From contig NZ_JPNB01000001.1 of assembly GCF_000732725.1 (NCBI RefSeq), positions 1,922,001 through 1,986,000 of the forward strand: DNA of 64,000 nt. Direction: 5' to 3'. Shown here piece by piece: positions 8,255-15,823 of this stretch. Within the stretch, counting starts at the first letter, position 1, and each line of letters begins with the position of its first letter. The DNA is from Kineothrix alysoides (GTDB taxonomy: Bacteria > Bacillota > Clostridia > Lachnospirales > Lachnospiraceae). The notes under the pieces were generated by a model. It was not told where the DNA came from, did no database searches, and worked only from the letters and a program-made list of their open reading frames with translations. A program made the translations under genes and the position numbers.

Positions 8255-10294
8255 TTATTTTAATTTAAGCCACGCGATTTCTTCCTGCATCATCTGGGCC
8301 TGTGCCGCCAACTCCTCGCTGGAAGCAGAGCTTTCCTCCGCCGTGGCCGCGTTATTCTGCACTACCGATGCAACCTGCGACAAGCCCCTGTTAATATGCT
8401 CAATAGCTCTCGTCTGCTCTGCGGAAGCCACTTCCACCGCCTTAGTCGTCTGCTCCACAAATGCCGTGGTAGCCTCAACGCTTTCCAATACTTTAGCCGT
8501 TTCAGCGGAAATCCGTTTTCCATCCGCAATGGATTCTACTGCATGATTTATCAATTCGTTCGTCTGCTTTGCTGACTGAGAGGCCTTCTCCGCAAGGATG
8601 CGCACCTCATCGGCAACTACTGCAAAGCCTTTGCCCGCTTCTCCGGCCCGTGCTGCTTCGATTGCGGCGTTTAACGCCAGCAGATTCGTCTGGGATGCGA
8701 TATCCTGCAAGGATTTTGTGATACCTGATATTTTCTCGGAGTCCGCGCTGATCTGGTCCATAGCATCCTCCAGCTTCTTCATATGCGCATTACCTTCCTG
8801 TACGCCTTCTCCTGTCTGTTTTACGTACTCCGATGCTTTTTTCATATTTTCGATATTTTTCTCGGACTGTACTGCTACCGAAGCAACCGATTCGTTCAGT
8901 TCCTCCACCGATGCCGCCTGATCGGACGCACCGACAGCCAACTCCTGCGCCGCCGCTGCCAACTGCTGCACTCCGCCGGACATCTGGTCTATTGAGTTTC
9001 TAAAGTTCGCAAAAATCTGGTTTAAGTTAGTAATAATACCCTCAAGTGCCGTTTTTATCTCGATGAAATCACCATGATACTCCAGATTCGATACGACAGT
9101 ACAATCTCCCTTTTCTAAGGAGCTGAGCACGGAAGAAGTCTCACTGATGATTTCACTCAAGGAATTTACCGTAAGTGTCAGCGAATGGGACAAGGTTCCT
9201 ATTTCGTCCTCACTATTATACTGAGGGACTTCCGAATGCAAATCGCCCTGTGCCAGAAGCTCTAAACGCTTCACCATACTGATAATAGGATTTACAATTG
9301 GATTGGCAATCTTCTTCATAAGGGATGCTGCAACGAATACCGAACATACAAAGAGAATCAGGGTAATTACAAGGGAGATATATAAATTTTTCATAAGTTC
9401 CGATGTCTTTACCGCAACACCCATGGACCAGCCGTCAGTACCGGGAATTGCCGTATAACCTATCGTCATCATCGCTCCGTTCAATCTGGCCGTACTCGTT
9501 CCGGTTTCACCCGCCGTCATCTTCTGAATTACCGATGCCACATTTGCATAAGAGGAATCAGTCTTCGCCAACTCGATATAGTTGGTCTGACTTTCTACGA
9601 CCTCCTGATTTCCGTGAGCTATAATCTTGCCGTTCTTATCCGTAATGAAGCCATAGCCGGACTTTCCAATTGCAATGTTCTCCACCATCCCGCTGAAAAT
9701 ATTGCTGTCCAGCGTAGCAATTGCGATGCCGTCAAAACCGGTATGAAGCTTTGCGGACACGATAAGCACCGTTTTTCCGGTGGCATTGTTGACCTGCGTG
9801 GTAGATATGTAGGTATGTCCTGCCATGGACATCGCAAAGTATTCCTGATCAGCCACATTCGTTCCATCCGTGGTTTCTCCCGTGGTATCCGCTATCGAAA
9901 GGGTATCGAAGCCGTATTCATTAGCCAGACGTCCCATAAGGTCAATTCTGCGTTCCAGAGATTTCTTTTGATCCACTATGGAAGTGTCATCTATCATCAC
10001 GGCCATCCTGGTCGTATAGACCCGGATCGCATTTTGCACGGATTGACTATAGGCCGCCGTCGTTTCCTGAATACGCATATTCATATTGCTTACTGCATCG
10101 CTATATAAGAGCACTCCGCAGACCACTCCCCATATGAGCGACAGCGCAGTTACCACCATTGCACTGGTCACCTGCAGCCTCATTTTAATTGACTTTTTTC
10201 CTGAAAGTTTCTGAAATAACTGAATTTTCCCCGTTCTTTCCATCTTCTCGATTTTTTTAGTCTTCCTAAGTTTCCATTCAGTTTGCTTCCGCAT
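8255..10294 (-). CDS. Methyl-accepting chemotaxis protein
   Basis: A 679-aa membrane receptor. Order: basic cytoplasmic start, TM1 (about 40-62), an extracellular Cache-type sensor (about 65-298), TM2 (about 300-322), HAMP, and a cytoplasmic signalling domain from about 430 with the conserved hairpin tip [20 protein letters not shown] (about 530). This tip binds CheW/CheA and controls flagellar rotation. The ligand is unknown. Start 10294 has AAGGAGGAGAG upstream. No chemotaxis or flagellar genes lie nearby, so it is an orphan receptor. It is preceded by a long leader with a terminator hairpin, suggesting conditional expression. Confidence 0.95.
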   Translation of the reverse strand: MRKQTEWKLRKTKKIEKMERTGKIQLFQKLSGKKSIKMRLQVTSAMVVTALSLIWGVVCGVLLYSDAVSNMNMRIQETTAAYSQSVQNAIRVYTTRMAVMIDDTSIVDQKKSLERRIDLMGRLANEYGFDTLSIADTTGETTDGTNVADQEYFAMSMAGHTYISTTQVNNATGKTVLIVSAKLHTGFDGIAIATLDSNIFSGMVENIAIGKSGYGFITDKNGKIIAHGNQEVVESQTNYIELAKTDSSYANVASVIQKMTAGETGTSTARLNGAMMTIGYTAIPGTDGWSMGVAVKTSELMKNLYISLVITLILFVCSVFVAASLMKKIANPIVNPIISMVKRLELLAQGDLHSEVPQYNSEDEIGTLSHSLTLTVNSLSEIISETSSVLSSLEKGDCTVVSNLEYHGDFIEIKTALEGIITNLNQIFANFRNSIDQMSGGVQQLAAAAQELAVGASDQAASVEELNESVASVAVQSEKNIENMKKASEYVKQTGEGVQEGNAHMKKLEDAMDQISADSEKISGITKSLQDIASQTNLLALNAAIEAARAGEAGKGFAVVADEVRILAEKASQSAKQTNELINHAVESIADGKRISAETAKVLESVEATTAFVEQTTKAVEVASAEQTRAIEHINRGLSQVASVVQNNAATAEESSASSEELAAQAQMMQEEIAWLKLK

Positions 10295-10383
10295 CCCACT
10301 CTCCTCCTTGGCTATCTTTTATTTTATAAAGCATATGGACAAAGCTTTGCCCTCTGCCAATACTTTCCAACTTTCTTTTCCAC

Positions 10384-10445
10384 AAAAAAAGTTATGCCTC
10401 GGTAGCGGCAGGTGTATCGTGCGAACACCTCCCTATCGGGCATAA
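10384..10445 (-). terminator. Terminator/attenuator hairpin in the chemoreceptor leader
   Basis: On the minus strand TTATGCC (10445-10439) pairs with GGCATAA (10398-10392), and AGGTGT pairs with ACACCT inside; the stem is followed by CTTTTTTT (10391-10384). It lies about 90 bases before the chemoreceptor start. It either attenuates that gene or ends a separate RNA starting near 10757. Confidence 0.7.
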
Positions 10446-10760
10446 ATCTCAATACCTATTGTCTGTAAATATCCCCTAATTCTGTTTTCATAATAAAACG
10501 TCCAATCCTCGTTCGTCTCGCCGATTTATTAAAAGCTTAAGCTTACCGCTTCCGTCTCTTCTTTAAAATCATTTCTAAGATTATTATATGTAAGAAATTT
10601 TTTTACTTGCTGTCGAAACACTTACATAAAAGTCGTCAAAATTTAAAAATCCATAATTTTTTTCTTTTATTGCGTATTTTTCATGTCTTCTAAATTCAAA
10701 ATTGAATAATTCTACGGCTTTTTTTGATTTTTTTTGAAATTTTTTAGCAATTTCTTTATT
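10446..10760 (-). ncRNA. Candidate structured leader or ncRNA upstream of chemoreceptor
   Basis: The minus strand from a near-consensus promoter (10792-10764) to the terminator at 10445-10384 has no ORF of note. The promoter-proximal half is A/U rich, but 10440-10560 is mixed in composition (GACGGAAGCGGTAAGC, ATCGGCGAGACGAACGAGG), as in a folded RNA. I compared it by eye with c-di-GMP, lysine, T-box and M-box patterns and found no match. A second possible -10 (TATAAT, 10588-10583) could start a shorter RNA. Confidence 0.35.
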
Positions 10761-10763
10761 ATT

Positions 10764-10792
10764 AATTTAATACGCCAACATAAAAAAGTCAA
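10764..10792 (-). promoter_or_regulatory. Candidate promoter for the chemoreceptor leader
   Basis: TTGACT (10792-10787), 17 bp, TAAATT (10769-10764) on the minus strand. Transcription from here would give a leader of more than 450 bases before the chemoreceptor. Confidence 0.45.
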
Positions 10793-10914
10793 TCCCTATC
10801 CTGCAACTTTGTAAAATAATTTTATTAAAGTTTCCATTGGCAAGGATTACAAAAGCTTTTTTCAAACCTTTTCTTCTTTTAATATCTTTATTTTTATTAA
10901 ATTTTATTCAAAAA

Positions 10915-10958
10915 AACACTTGCATAAAAGCCGCTGAATATGGCCTTTTGCAAGTGTT
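10915..10958 (-). terminator. Terminator of the ECF sigma operon
   Basis: Minus strand AACACTTGCAAAAGGCC / GGCTTTTATGCAAGTGTT with small mismatches, then TTTTTTG. It lies 110 bases after the last gene of the operon (11067). Confidence 0.85.
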
Positions 10959-11066
10959 GACTCGCTAATTTATATGGTTTGAAGTTAGTCCTTCAAAAAT
11001 CTGCCGTTTATTTTCCACTATGATCCAAAGCAGGAAATGAATTTTCTTTACAGCAATGATTCTCAT

Positions 11067-11399
11067 TTACATGATGTATCCAAACTGTATAAAATAATCC
11101 ACCGAAGCCATGAGCATTGCGAAGAAGCTCAGGCAAATCATCAAAAATATTGCTGCTTTATCATAGATGAACTGAATGCTGCCTTCCTTAGCGGCCTCCG
11201 CTCTGGATGCCTTGTAATTGCCTGCCAGCACCTCCAGACCTAAAAATATGAAAATGAAGGGCCACAACTTGAATATCATATGGTAATTCAATTGGGGAAT
11301 AAAAATATTGATTAAAAACAATATCCCGAACATCACTAACAAAATACCGCAGGTCATCGTGCCGACCCTATGTGTTTGGGTTATCTGATTTTGTTCCAT
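11067..11399 (-). CDS. Small membrane protein with LiaI/LiaF-like transmembrane region
   Basis: A 110-aa protein starting at ATG 11399, where GGAAGGGAG precedes it; the longer frame from 11450 lacks a site. Three hydrophobic segments are visible: GILLVMFGILFLINIFIP, MIFKLWPFIFIFLGLEVLAG and a C-terminal one (AAIFLMICLSFFAMLM). The first two match the LiaF/DUF5668-type transmembrane pair (G-x-x-F-x-GxxxLL...LWPxxLIxxGxxxL) of envelope-stress proteins. It overlaps the upstream gene by 32 bases, so it is translationally coupled as the last gene of the ECF operon. Probable role: membrane or envelope stress partner of the sigma factor (inference). Confidence 0.8.
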   Translation of the reverse strand: MEQNQITQTHRVGTMTCGILLVMFGILFLINIFIPQLNYHMIFKLWPFIFIFLGLEVLAGNYKASRAEAAKEGSIQFIYDKAAIFLMICLSFFAMLMASVDYFIQFGYIM

Positions 11400-12015
11400 C
11401 CTGACTCCCTTCCGATATTTCTTCCGGCTCAGCTGTCTGTACAGTTTCACCTTCCGCCATATCCTTCTGTGTGCTTTTACTTTCCTCCGATTCGATATCT
11501 ATGATAATTTCATTTAAAGTTTCCTTTTTTCCTTTGATCATATAAAAACCCGCTATAATAATTCCTATTCCGACAGCTATGCGGGGGAGCGTATAGGCCA
11601 CTGCATATGCAGCTCCCGGCAGATAAGAATAGCAAATATCCATGAACTCGTTCCACAAAAGGATGACACCTATCGCTATAAGCACCGCGGCAATTATCTT
11701 CCTATGCTTTCTGGCACTTTCTTTATCTATCTTAAAAAATTTATCCAAATTAAATAAATATTCATCCTTTGTCCCCGCAAGCTCTGCTTCGGAAAGCCCT
11801 GCCAGATTATTCACGTGGAAGAAGCTGTAAAACCATATGATACCTGCAATACATAAAATAAATCCCAGCTCAAGAATCTGCATAAGCGCCATCGCTCCAA
11901 AAAACAGCGCCATAAGACTTACTCCCATCTTCATAAATCCTAAATACATCTCACCCGCTCCCGGAATGAGCGAAAAACAAAATGTCCAAAATCTGCTCTT
12001 TTTTCTTCTAATCAT
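11368..12015 (-). CDS. TM2-like multi-pass membrane protein
   Basis: A 215-aa protein with an N-terminal segment like the TM2 domain (FCFSLIPGAGEMYLGFMKMG, then two helices), a linker (residues 80-105), two further helices (about 107-125, 145-162) and an acidic, low-complexity cytoplasmic tail (EESKSTQKDMAEGETVQTAE). It overlaps the anti-sigma gene by four bases (ATGA-type) and the last gene by 32. The TM2 fold is known from many membrane proteins but gives no clear function. Context suggests it works with the sigma/anti-sigma pair in sensing envelope state. Confidence 0.8.
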   Translation of the reverse strand: MIRRKKSRFWTFCFSLIPGAGEMYLGFMKMGVSLMALFFGAMALMQILELGFILCIAGIIWFYSFFHVNNLAGLSEAELAGTKDEYLFNLDKFFKIDKESARKHRKIIAAVLIAIGVILLWNEFMDICYSYLPGAAYAVAYTLPRIAVGIGIIIAGFYMIKGKKETLNEIIIDIESEESKSTQKDMAEGETVQTAEPEEISEGSQDGTKSDNPNT

Positions 12016-12470
12016 CCTATTTTACCTCCATCTTTTAATTTCAGGCCGTTCCATATACGGAAAAGCTCTTCCGATTTCGTATCGATTACTTCCTTCCAAT
12101 CGTTTTTTTGAGTTCTCTCAAGCAGCTTTTTATTTCTTTCCTCATGCCTTTCCATGTTCTCATCTATCCTGCGCTCAACCTTGCTTCTATCTGCCAGGGC
12201 GGAACCTGCGGAGAAGTCCATGGGCACTACCGTCAGACAGAATACTGCTACCGCCGCTGCCGTGCAAATTTTTAAGCTGTACGCTATGAACTGCAGCTTT
12301 GCCGCCCGCTTCCGCTTTTCGGCATCCAGAGAAATCACTTGGATTCCCCGCACAACATCCATGATGTGGTCTTTTAAATATACCGGAGGCGCGACCAGCC
12401 CGCCGCTTTCCACCTCTGCAATCAAGTCGTTTAACTCTTCCTCGCTCAAATATCCACGCTCTTCCTTCAT
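12012..12470 (-). CDS. Probable membrane-anchored anti-sigma factor
   Basis: A 152-aa protein: cytoplasmic helical N-terminus (YLSEEELNDLIAEVESG, APPVYLKDHIMDVVRG), one membrane helix (about 73-92, ICTAAAVAVFCLTVVPM) and a charged extracellular part with a coiled-coil stretch (RRIDENMERHEERNKKLLER). This is the layout of ECF anti-sigma factors, although the HxxxCxxC zinc motif is absent. It overlaps the sigma gene by four bases, which ties expression of the two proteins. It should hold the ECF sigma factor inactive at the membrane. Confidence 0.75.
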   Translation of the reverse strand: MKEERGYLSEEELNDLIAEVESGGLVAPPVYLKDHIMDVVRGIQVISLDAEKRKRAAKLQFIAYSLKICTAAAVAVFCLTVVPMDFSAGSALADRSKVERRIDENMERHEERNKKLLERTQKNDWKEVIDTKSEELFRIWNGLKLKDGGKIG

Positions 12471-12976
12471 GCGCTCTTCTCCTTTCCATACAGTTTTCTT
12501 AACATATCCCGCGCCCTGTAAATCTGTGTCTGCACAGTTTTTATATTCTCGTTCCTCTTTCTTGCGATTTCCTCCGCTTTCATCTCGTCATAATAGACAG
12601 CTTTAGCGATTTCATCGTAGGGAGGTTTTAACTTACTGCAATATTTAAGCAGCCGCTCCCGCACTTCTTCCTCCAGACATAATTCCTCGGGAGAGCCTCT
12701 TGTCTCGCTTTGCTGCTCGAAAAATGCGTCCTCTGTGGGCACCGCTTTTCTGCCGGCGCTTCTTAAATAGTCGATGCTTTTATTGGTCGCAATTCTGCAC
12801 AGCCAAGCCTTTTCATTGGTACCTTCAAAGCCATCCAAGCCTTTGTATGCAGCCAGAAATGACTCTTGCGTTAAATCCTCGGCAGCGAAATAATCCGCCG
12901 TCACTTTATAACAGATAGAAAAAACAAGGTTCTGATAAGTATCAATCATCGCCGACAGCCGTTCTTCTTTATTCAT
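12467..12976 (-). CDS. ECF-type RNA polymerase sigma factor
   Basis: A 169-aa sigma-70 family factor with only regions 2 and 4: region 2 NLVFSICYKVTADYFAAEDL ... TQESFLAAYKGLDGF, and AWLCRIATNKSIDYLR; region 4 PPYDEIAKAVYYDEMKAEEIA...NIKTVQTQIYRARDMLRK. I choose ATG 12976 because GAGGAGT lies ten bases upstream; GTG 12994 sits directly on its own G-rich site. First gene of a four-gene operon (sigma, anti-sigma, TM2-like, LiaF-like). ECF operons are usually autoregulated; the target promoter is not evident. Confidence 0.92.
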   Translation of the reverse strand: MNKEERLSAMIDTYQNLVFSICYKVTADYFAAEDLTQESFLAAYKGLDGFEGTNEKAWLCRIATNKSIDYLRSAGRKAVPTEDAFFEQQSETRGSPEELCLEEEVRERLLKYCSKLKPPYDEIAKAVYYDEMKAEEIARKRNENIKTVQTQIYRARDMLRKLYGKEKSA

Positions 12977-13405
12977 CTGATTAATACTCCTCACCCCTTC
13001 CTTTTTCCTCTTTCATTTATTATAACGCAGCATCACTTACAAAATCTTCAACTATTTTCTTTTATTTTTATGTCATGTGGAAGGCAGCGCTCTCACGCGT
13101 TATCCTGGTAAGGGGCTTCATATGATAGAGCAAAAGTATGCTTCACACACTCCTCGCGGCCAAATACTTTGGCAGCACAGCTTTTGTTCCGCGCACGTAG
13201 CTGCGCACCCATTTTTAATGTAATAGAAGCACTTTCCTATTACACAAAAAAAGAATTGCCGAAAATACTGACAATTCCAATACTCATCTTATTCTATTTC
13301 TATACGCCATATATTCCGATTCTATTCCTAGTCTGTCTCCAATTTCTGATCACCTTCTATACCGTTCCACTTTCGCGTCCAATCAATTCTTATTCTATAT
13401 TTATT
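12977..13405. other. Intergenic region with repeat R1a
   Basis: Between the ECF operon promoter and the 3' end of the Hpt gene. Its centre holds repeat R1a. The rest is AT-rich with no coding potential I can support. The promoter of the ECF operon should be in the first 100 bases. Confidence 0.5.
13126..13246 (+). repeat. Structured intergenic repeat R1, copy a
   Basis: About 120 bp. Features shared by all copies: an (A)GCAAAAGT-TGCTTCRCACAC start, GGCCAAATACTTTGGCAG, CAGCTTTTGTTCCGCGC, GTAGCTGCGCA and an end GTAATAGAAGCACTTTCCTATTAC. Several parts are self-complementary (GCGCACGTAGCTGCGC; TGTAATAG/CTATTACA), so an RNA copy would fold. Confidence 0.75.
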
Positions 13406-13792
13406 TCAGGACTCGAAAATGCTCTGTAGAAAAGCTACTAACTCCTCATACTTCACAATGAGGACTTCATAACCTGCGCTTACCCTCTCCGCATCACCTT
13501 CCTTCACAGCTATTTCCTGCTCTGCGGACAATGCCGAAAGCTCCATCGCTCCGATTGCGAGCATCGCATGTTTAAGCCCGTGTACCTCGATATGATACCT
13601 CTTGTAATCTCTTTTTTCCATGCTGCTTCTGATGATTGGAATCTTTCTTCTGCCTTCCTCCATAGCTGTTTTTAATACCTCAATATACAAATCCATATCA
13701 TCCGCGCATATTTCCATCGCCTGCTCAATATCGAATTCCTTTTCCTCAAGCAGTCTCGCGAGTTCTTTCCAATCCCTCGTTTTATCCCCCAT
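13406..13792 (-). CDS. Histidine phosphotransfer (Hpt) domain protein
   Basis: A 128-aa, all-helical protein. The sequence HIEVHGLKHAMLAIGAMELS carries the Hpt signature HxLKxA with the phospho-accepting His at about residue 72. The last 35 residues form further helices. Hpt proteins shuttle phosphate between hybrid histidine kinases and response regulators; no kinase or receiver gene is nearby, so it is a stand-alone phosphotransfer or a decoy. It follows DUF1836 on the same strand by 26 bases and is likely co-transcribed. Start ATG 13792. Confidence 0.85.
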   Translation of the reverse strand: MGDKTRDWKELARLLEEKEFDIEQAMEICADDMDLYIEVLKTAMEEGRRKIPIIRSSMEKRDYKRYHIEVHGLKHAMLAIGAMELSALSAEQEIAVKEGDAERVSAGYEVLIVKYEELVAFLQSIFES

Positions 13793-13818
13793 AAAAATCT
13801 CCGTATATTCAAGTCTTT

Positions 13819-14463
13819 TTATTTTTGTTCCGGTTCTGTCTTTTCTCTCTTCGTATCCTTTTTCTTGCCGTCCGCTGCTTTTCCGAAACTGTCTACCATC
13901 TTCTCGATTAACAGCTTTTTTACGTATACGTCAAAGCTCAGCATACAGATAAAAGAAAACAACTGTAAAAATTCCCTGCTTTCCTCAGGCGCATCTGCGA
14001 AGGTATCTTTCGACACATGAAATTTGCCAATCACGTCTTCCTTCAGAGTATCCACCTGATCCTTTTCCAAGCTGAATACTTCCTTGTATATATTCGAAAG
14101 CCCAAACTCTTCATTGCCAAAAAAGCGCCGGCTCAGAGGGTTCAACAATGTCTGAATATCGCTGATTGTCAATATTCCTTTATAATAATAAATAAAAATT
14201 AAAAGCAGTATGTGCTCCTTCGAATATTTTTTCTTTTCCGGAGGCGGCAGCAAATCATTTTTGGCATAATTATTAATCATCGTCTTTGTTAAGATCTTAT
14301 CATCTTCCGGGTTTCTCGTCGCACTCTTTAACTTCTTATCCATGAACGTCGTAACCTGATCCATATATAAGTCTATGTTGGGAATATCCTCCAGCTTTAT
14401 ATACTGTATACGATCCAGACTTTCTATTATGCTATTTAACAAATCATCCTTATCAATCGTCAT
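13819..14463 (-). CDS. DUF1836 protein
   Basis: A 214-aa protein matching DUF1836: DDKILTKTMINNYAKNDLLP, PPEKKKYSKEHILLLIFIYY and ILTISDIQTLLNPL, a helical MerR-like arrangement thought to bind DNA. Common in Firmicutes, function unknown, sometimes near secondary-metabolism or sporulation genes. The C-terminus (KKKDTKREKTEPEQK) is a charged tail. Start ATG 14463. The gene reads away from YerC and the composite R1b/R2a repeat lies in the shared upstream region, so the repeat may hold or separate its promoter. Confidence 0.85.
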   Translation of the reverse strand: MTIDKDDLLNSIIESLDRIQYIKLEDIPNIDLYMDQVTTFMDKKLKSATRNPEDDKILTKTMINNYAKNDLLPPPEKKKYSKEHILLLIFIYYYKGILTISDIQTLLNPLSRRFFGNEEFGLSNIYKEVFSLEKDQVDTLKEDVIGKFHVSKDTFADAPEESREFLQLFSFICMLSFDVYVKKLLIEKMVDSFGKAADGKKKDTKREKTEPEQK

Positions 14464-14593
14464 AATAACACCTCTATGCTTTATTATATAGTATTAAAAA
14501 CCACATGGCAAGCATAAACTTCGATTCCTACTTAGCACCACAATACTTTTGTTATTGTTTACACAGTAGCTTAACACTTGCTGTCAAGCTACG

Positions 14594-14836
14594 TAAGAAC
14601 GTGATTGAACAAAAAGTGTGCTCGTGTACTTCCGCAGACAAATACTTTAACAGCGCAGCTTTTGTTCTGCGCGCGTAGCTGTATATTTATCTTTCTTTAA
14701 TAGGGGCACTTTACTATTAAAGAAATGATTTCTGCTTCGCAGAGCGAATTTACATGCAAAAAATTTTGCATTGTAAAAATTCTGCAATGCAGAAATCATG
14801 CGTTGCTGAAAGCGGAATGACCCGTAACGTACTTTT
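14594..14836. repeat. Composite: repeat R2a interrupted by repeat R1b
   Basis: R2 (copy b at 23570-23670, opposite orientation) reads TAAGAACGTGATT...ATGATTTCTGC...GCAGAAATCATGCGTT...GTAACGTA. Here TAAGAACGTGATT (14594-14606) is separated from AATGATTTCTGC (14723 on) by a 116-bp R1 copy (14607-14722). R2a also has an extra A/T-rich insertion in its hairpin loop (about 14755-14790). Confidence 0.65.
14607..14722 (+). repeat. Structured intergenic repeat R1, copy b
   Basis: Aligns over its whole length with copies a and c: GAACAAAAAGTGTGCTCGTG, CAAATACTTTAACAGCGCAG, CTTTTGTTCTGCGCGCGTAG, and the end AATAGGGGCACTTTACTATT. More diverged than a and c. The changes keep the inverted arms at the end paired (TTTAATAG / CTATTAAA), which hints at selection for structure. 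Confidence 0.7.
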
Positions 14837-14932
14837 TAAGTCTCTTCTTTACTTTACGACTTTAATATGATAAAATAAATTATATTTAGCTGTAAAACTT
14901 TAAAGCAGAAAAGTATTCGGAGGTACTGCAAC

Positions 14933-15223
14933 ATGAATAAAAAAATAAGGACGGACGCTGTCGACCATTTATTTGATGGCTTTCTTAGTTTGAAGGATAA
15001 GGAAGAATGCTATAGCTTTTTCGAAGATTTATGTACAGTCAACGAATTGTTGTCCCTTTCACAGAGATTCGAAGTGGCTGCCATGCTCCGCGACCATAAA
15101 ACCTATCTGGAAATCGCGGAAAAAACCGGCGCTTCTACTGCTACCATCAGCCGGGTTAACCGTTCGCTTAACTATGGTAACGACGGCTATGAATTAGTAT
15201 TTGGAAGAATGGATGCAAAATAA
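14933..15223 (+). CDS. yerC: YerC/YecD family TrpR-like regulator
   Basis: A 96-aa protein of the TrpR-like YerC/YecD family: LCTVNELLSLSQRFEVAAML, then a helix-turn-helix TYLEIAEKTGASTATISRVNR. Relatives include TrpR; the ligand and targets of YerC proteins are largely unknown. GGAGG lies upstream of ATG 14933. A clear terminator follows, so it is a single-gene unit. Family assignment is firm; function is not. Confidence 0.9.
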   Translation: MNKKIRTDAVDHLFDGFLSLKDKEECYSFFEDLCTVNELLSLSQRFEVAAMLRDHKTYLEIAEKTGASTATISRVNRSLNYGNDGYELVFGRMDAK

Positions 15224-15224
15224 C

Positions 15225-15263
15225 AAAAAATCACTTCAGCAATATCGCCGAAGTGATTTTTTT
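15225..15263 (+). terminator. Terminator of yerC
   Basis: Stem AATCACTTC / GAAGTGATT with an inner GGC/GCC-type extension and loop, followed by TTTTTTATAT. It starts one base after the yerC stop codon. Confidence 0.9.
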
Positions 15264-15266
15264 ATA

Positions 15267-15380
15267 TAATAGGAAAGTGCTCCTATTACATAAACCATAG
15301 ATGCGCAGCTACGCTCGCGGAACAAAAGTTGTGCTGCCAAAGAGCTTGGTCACGAGAGTGTGCGAAGCACACTTTTGTTC
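15267..15380 (-). repeat. Structured intergenic repeat R1, copy c
   Basis: Inverted relative to copies a and b. Minus strand: GAACAAAAGTGTGCTTCGCA, CTTTGGCAGCACAACTTTTG, TTCCGCGAGCGTAGCTGCGC, and TATGTAATAGGAGCACTTTC. It lies between the yerC terminator and the 3' end of the bactofilin gene. Confidence 0.75.
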
Positions 15381-15394
15381 TTTTCTGGTTCAGC

Positions 15395-15814
15395 TTATTT
15401 CTTTTCCGCCGTATCTTCTTTTCCGGCTTCTGTCTTAAGTGCAGCAGCCTTCAGGATGGGTTCCTGCGTATTCATCGTACACTGTCCCTGGAAAACGGCA
15501 TTCTCATCGATGATAAGGCTCTTCGTCTTGATGTTGCCATTAATCCTTCCGGTAGCAGACACTTCGATTCTTCCGTTTGAATCCATATCTCCTTCGATTG
15601 TACCGCTTACCATAATGCTGCTTCCCTTCACATTACCGATAATCTTACCGGGAGCGCTGACGATCAAGATTCCTTCCGAACTAACATCGCCCTTTACCGT
15701 TCCCTCGATGCGAATCGTTTCCTTTGAGGTAATATTTCCTTCCATTACCATATCCGCACCTATTACGCTGCTTATTTTTGCATTTAAATGTTCCGTAGTC
15801 TTTTTACCCAACAT
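15395..15814 (-). CDS. Bactofilin family cytoskeletal protein
   Basis: A 139-aa polymer-forming protein (bactofilin, DUF583): a short helix, then regular beta-helix turns VMEGNITSKETIRIEGTVKG, DVSSEGILIVSAPGKIIGNV, GRIEVSATGRINGNIKTKSL and a short charged tail (EAGKEDTAEKK). Bactofilins form filaments at the membrane and place cell-wall enzymes. The gene follows the LytM-like gene by nine bases, an arrangement widely seen for bactofilins and M23-type proteins, so the two probably act together in cell shape or sporulation. Confidence 0.92.
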   Translation of the reverse strand: MLGKKTTEHLNAKISSVIGADMVMEGNITSKETIRIEGTVKGDVSSEGILIVSAPGKIIGNVKGSSIMVSGTIEGDMDSNGRIEVSATGRINGNIKTKSLIIDENAVFQGQCTMNTQEPILKAAALKTEAGKEDTAEKK

Positions 15815-15823
15815 ATGTTCCTC

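Larger units (their letters stand above)
14464..14932. other. Divergent intergenic region with nested repeats R1b and R2a
   Basis: Upstream of both DUF1836 (minus) and YerC (plus). Most of it is repeat DNA (14594-14836). Outside the repeat, 14840-14930 holds the YerC promoter region (AT-rich, TATGATAAAATAAA) and 14464-14590 that of DUF1836. Confidence 0.6.

Noticed and set aside
10446-10760. c-di-GMP riboswitch before the chemoreceptor
   Set aside because: The GEMM core pattern (GGCAAACC...GACGCAAAGCC...) is not present on either strand.
12977-12994. GTG start at 12994 for the ECF sigma factor
   Set aside because: Its G-rich upstream sequence directly touches the GTG; ATG 12976 has a properly spaced AGGAG.
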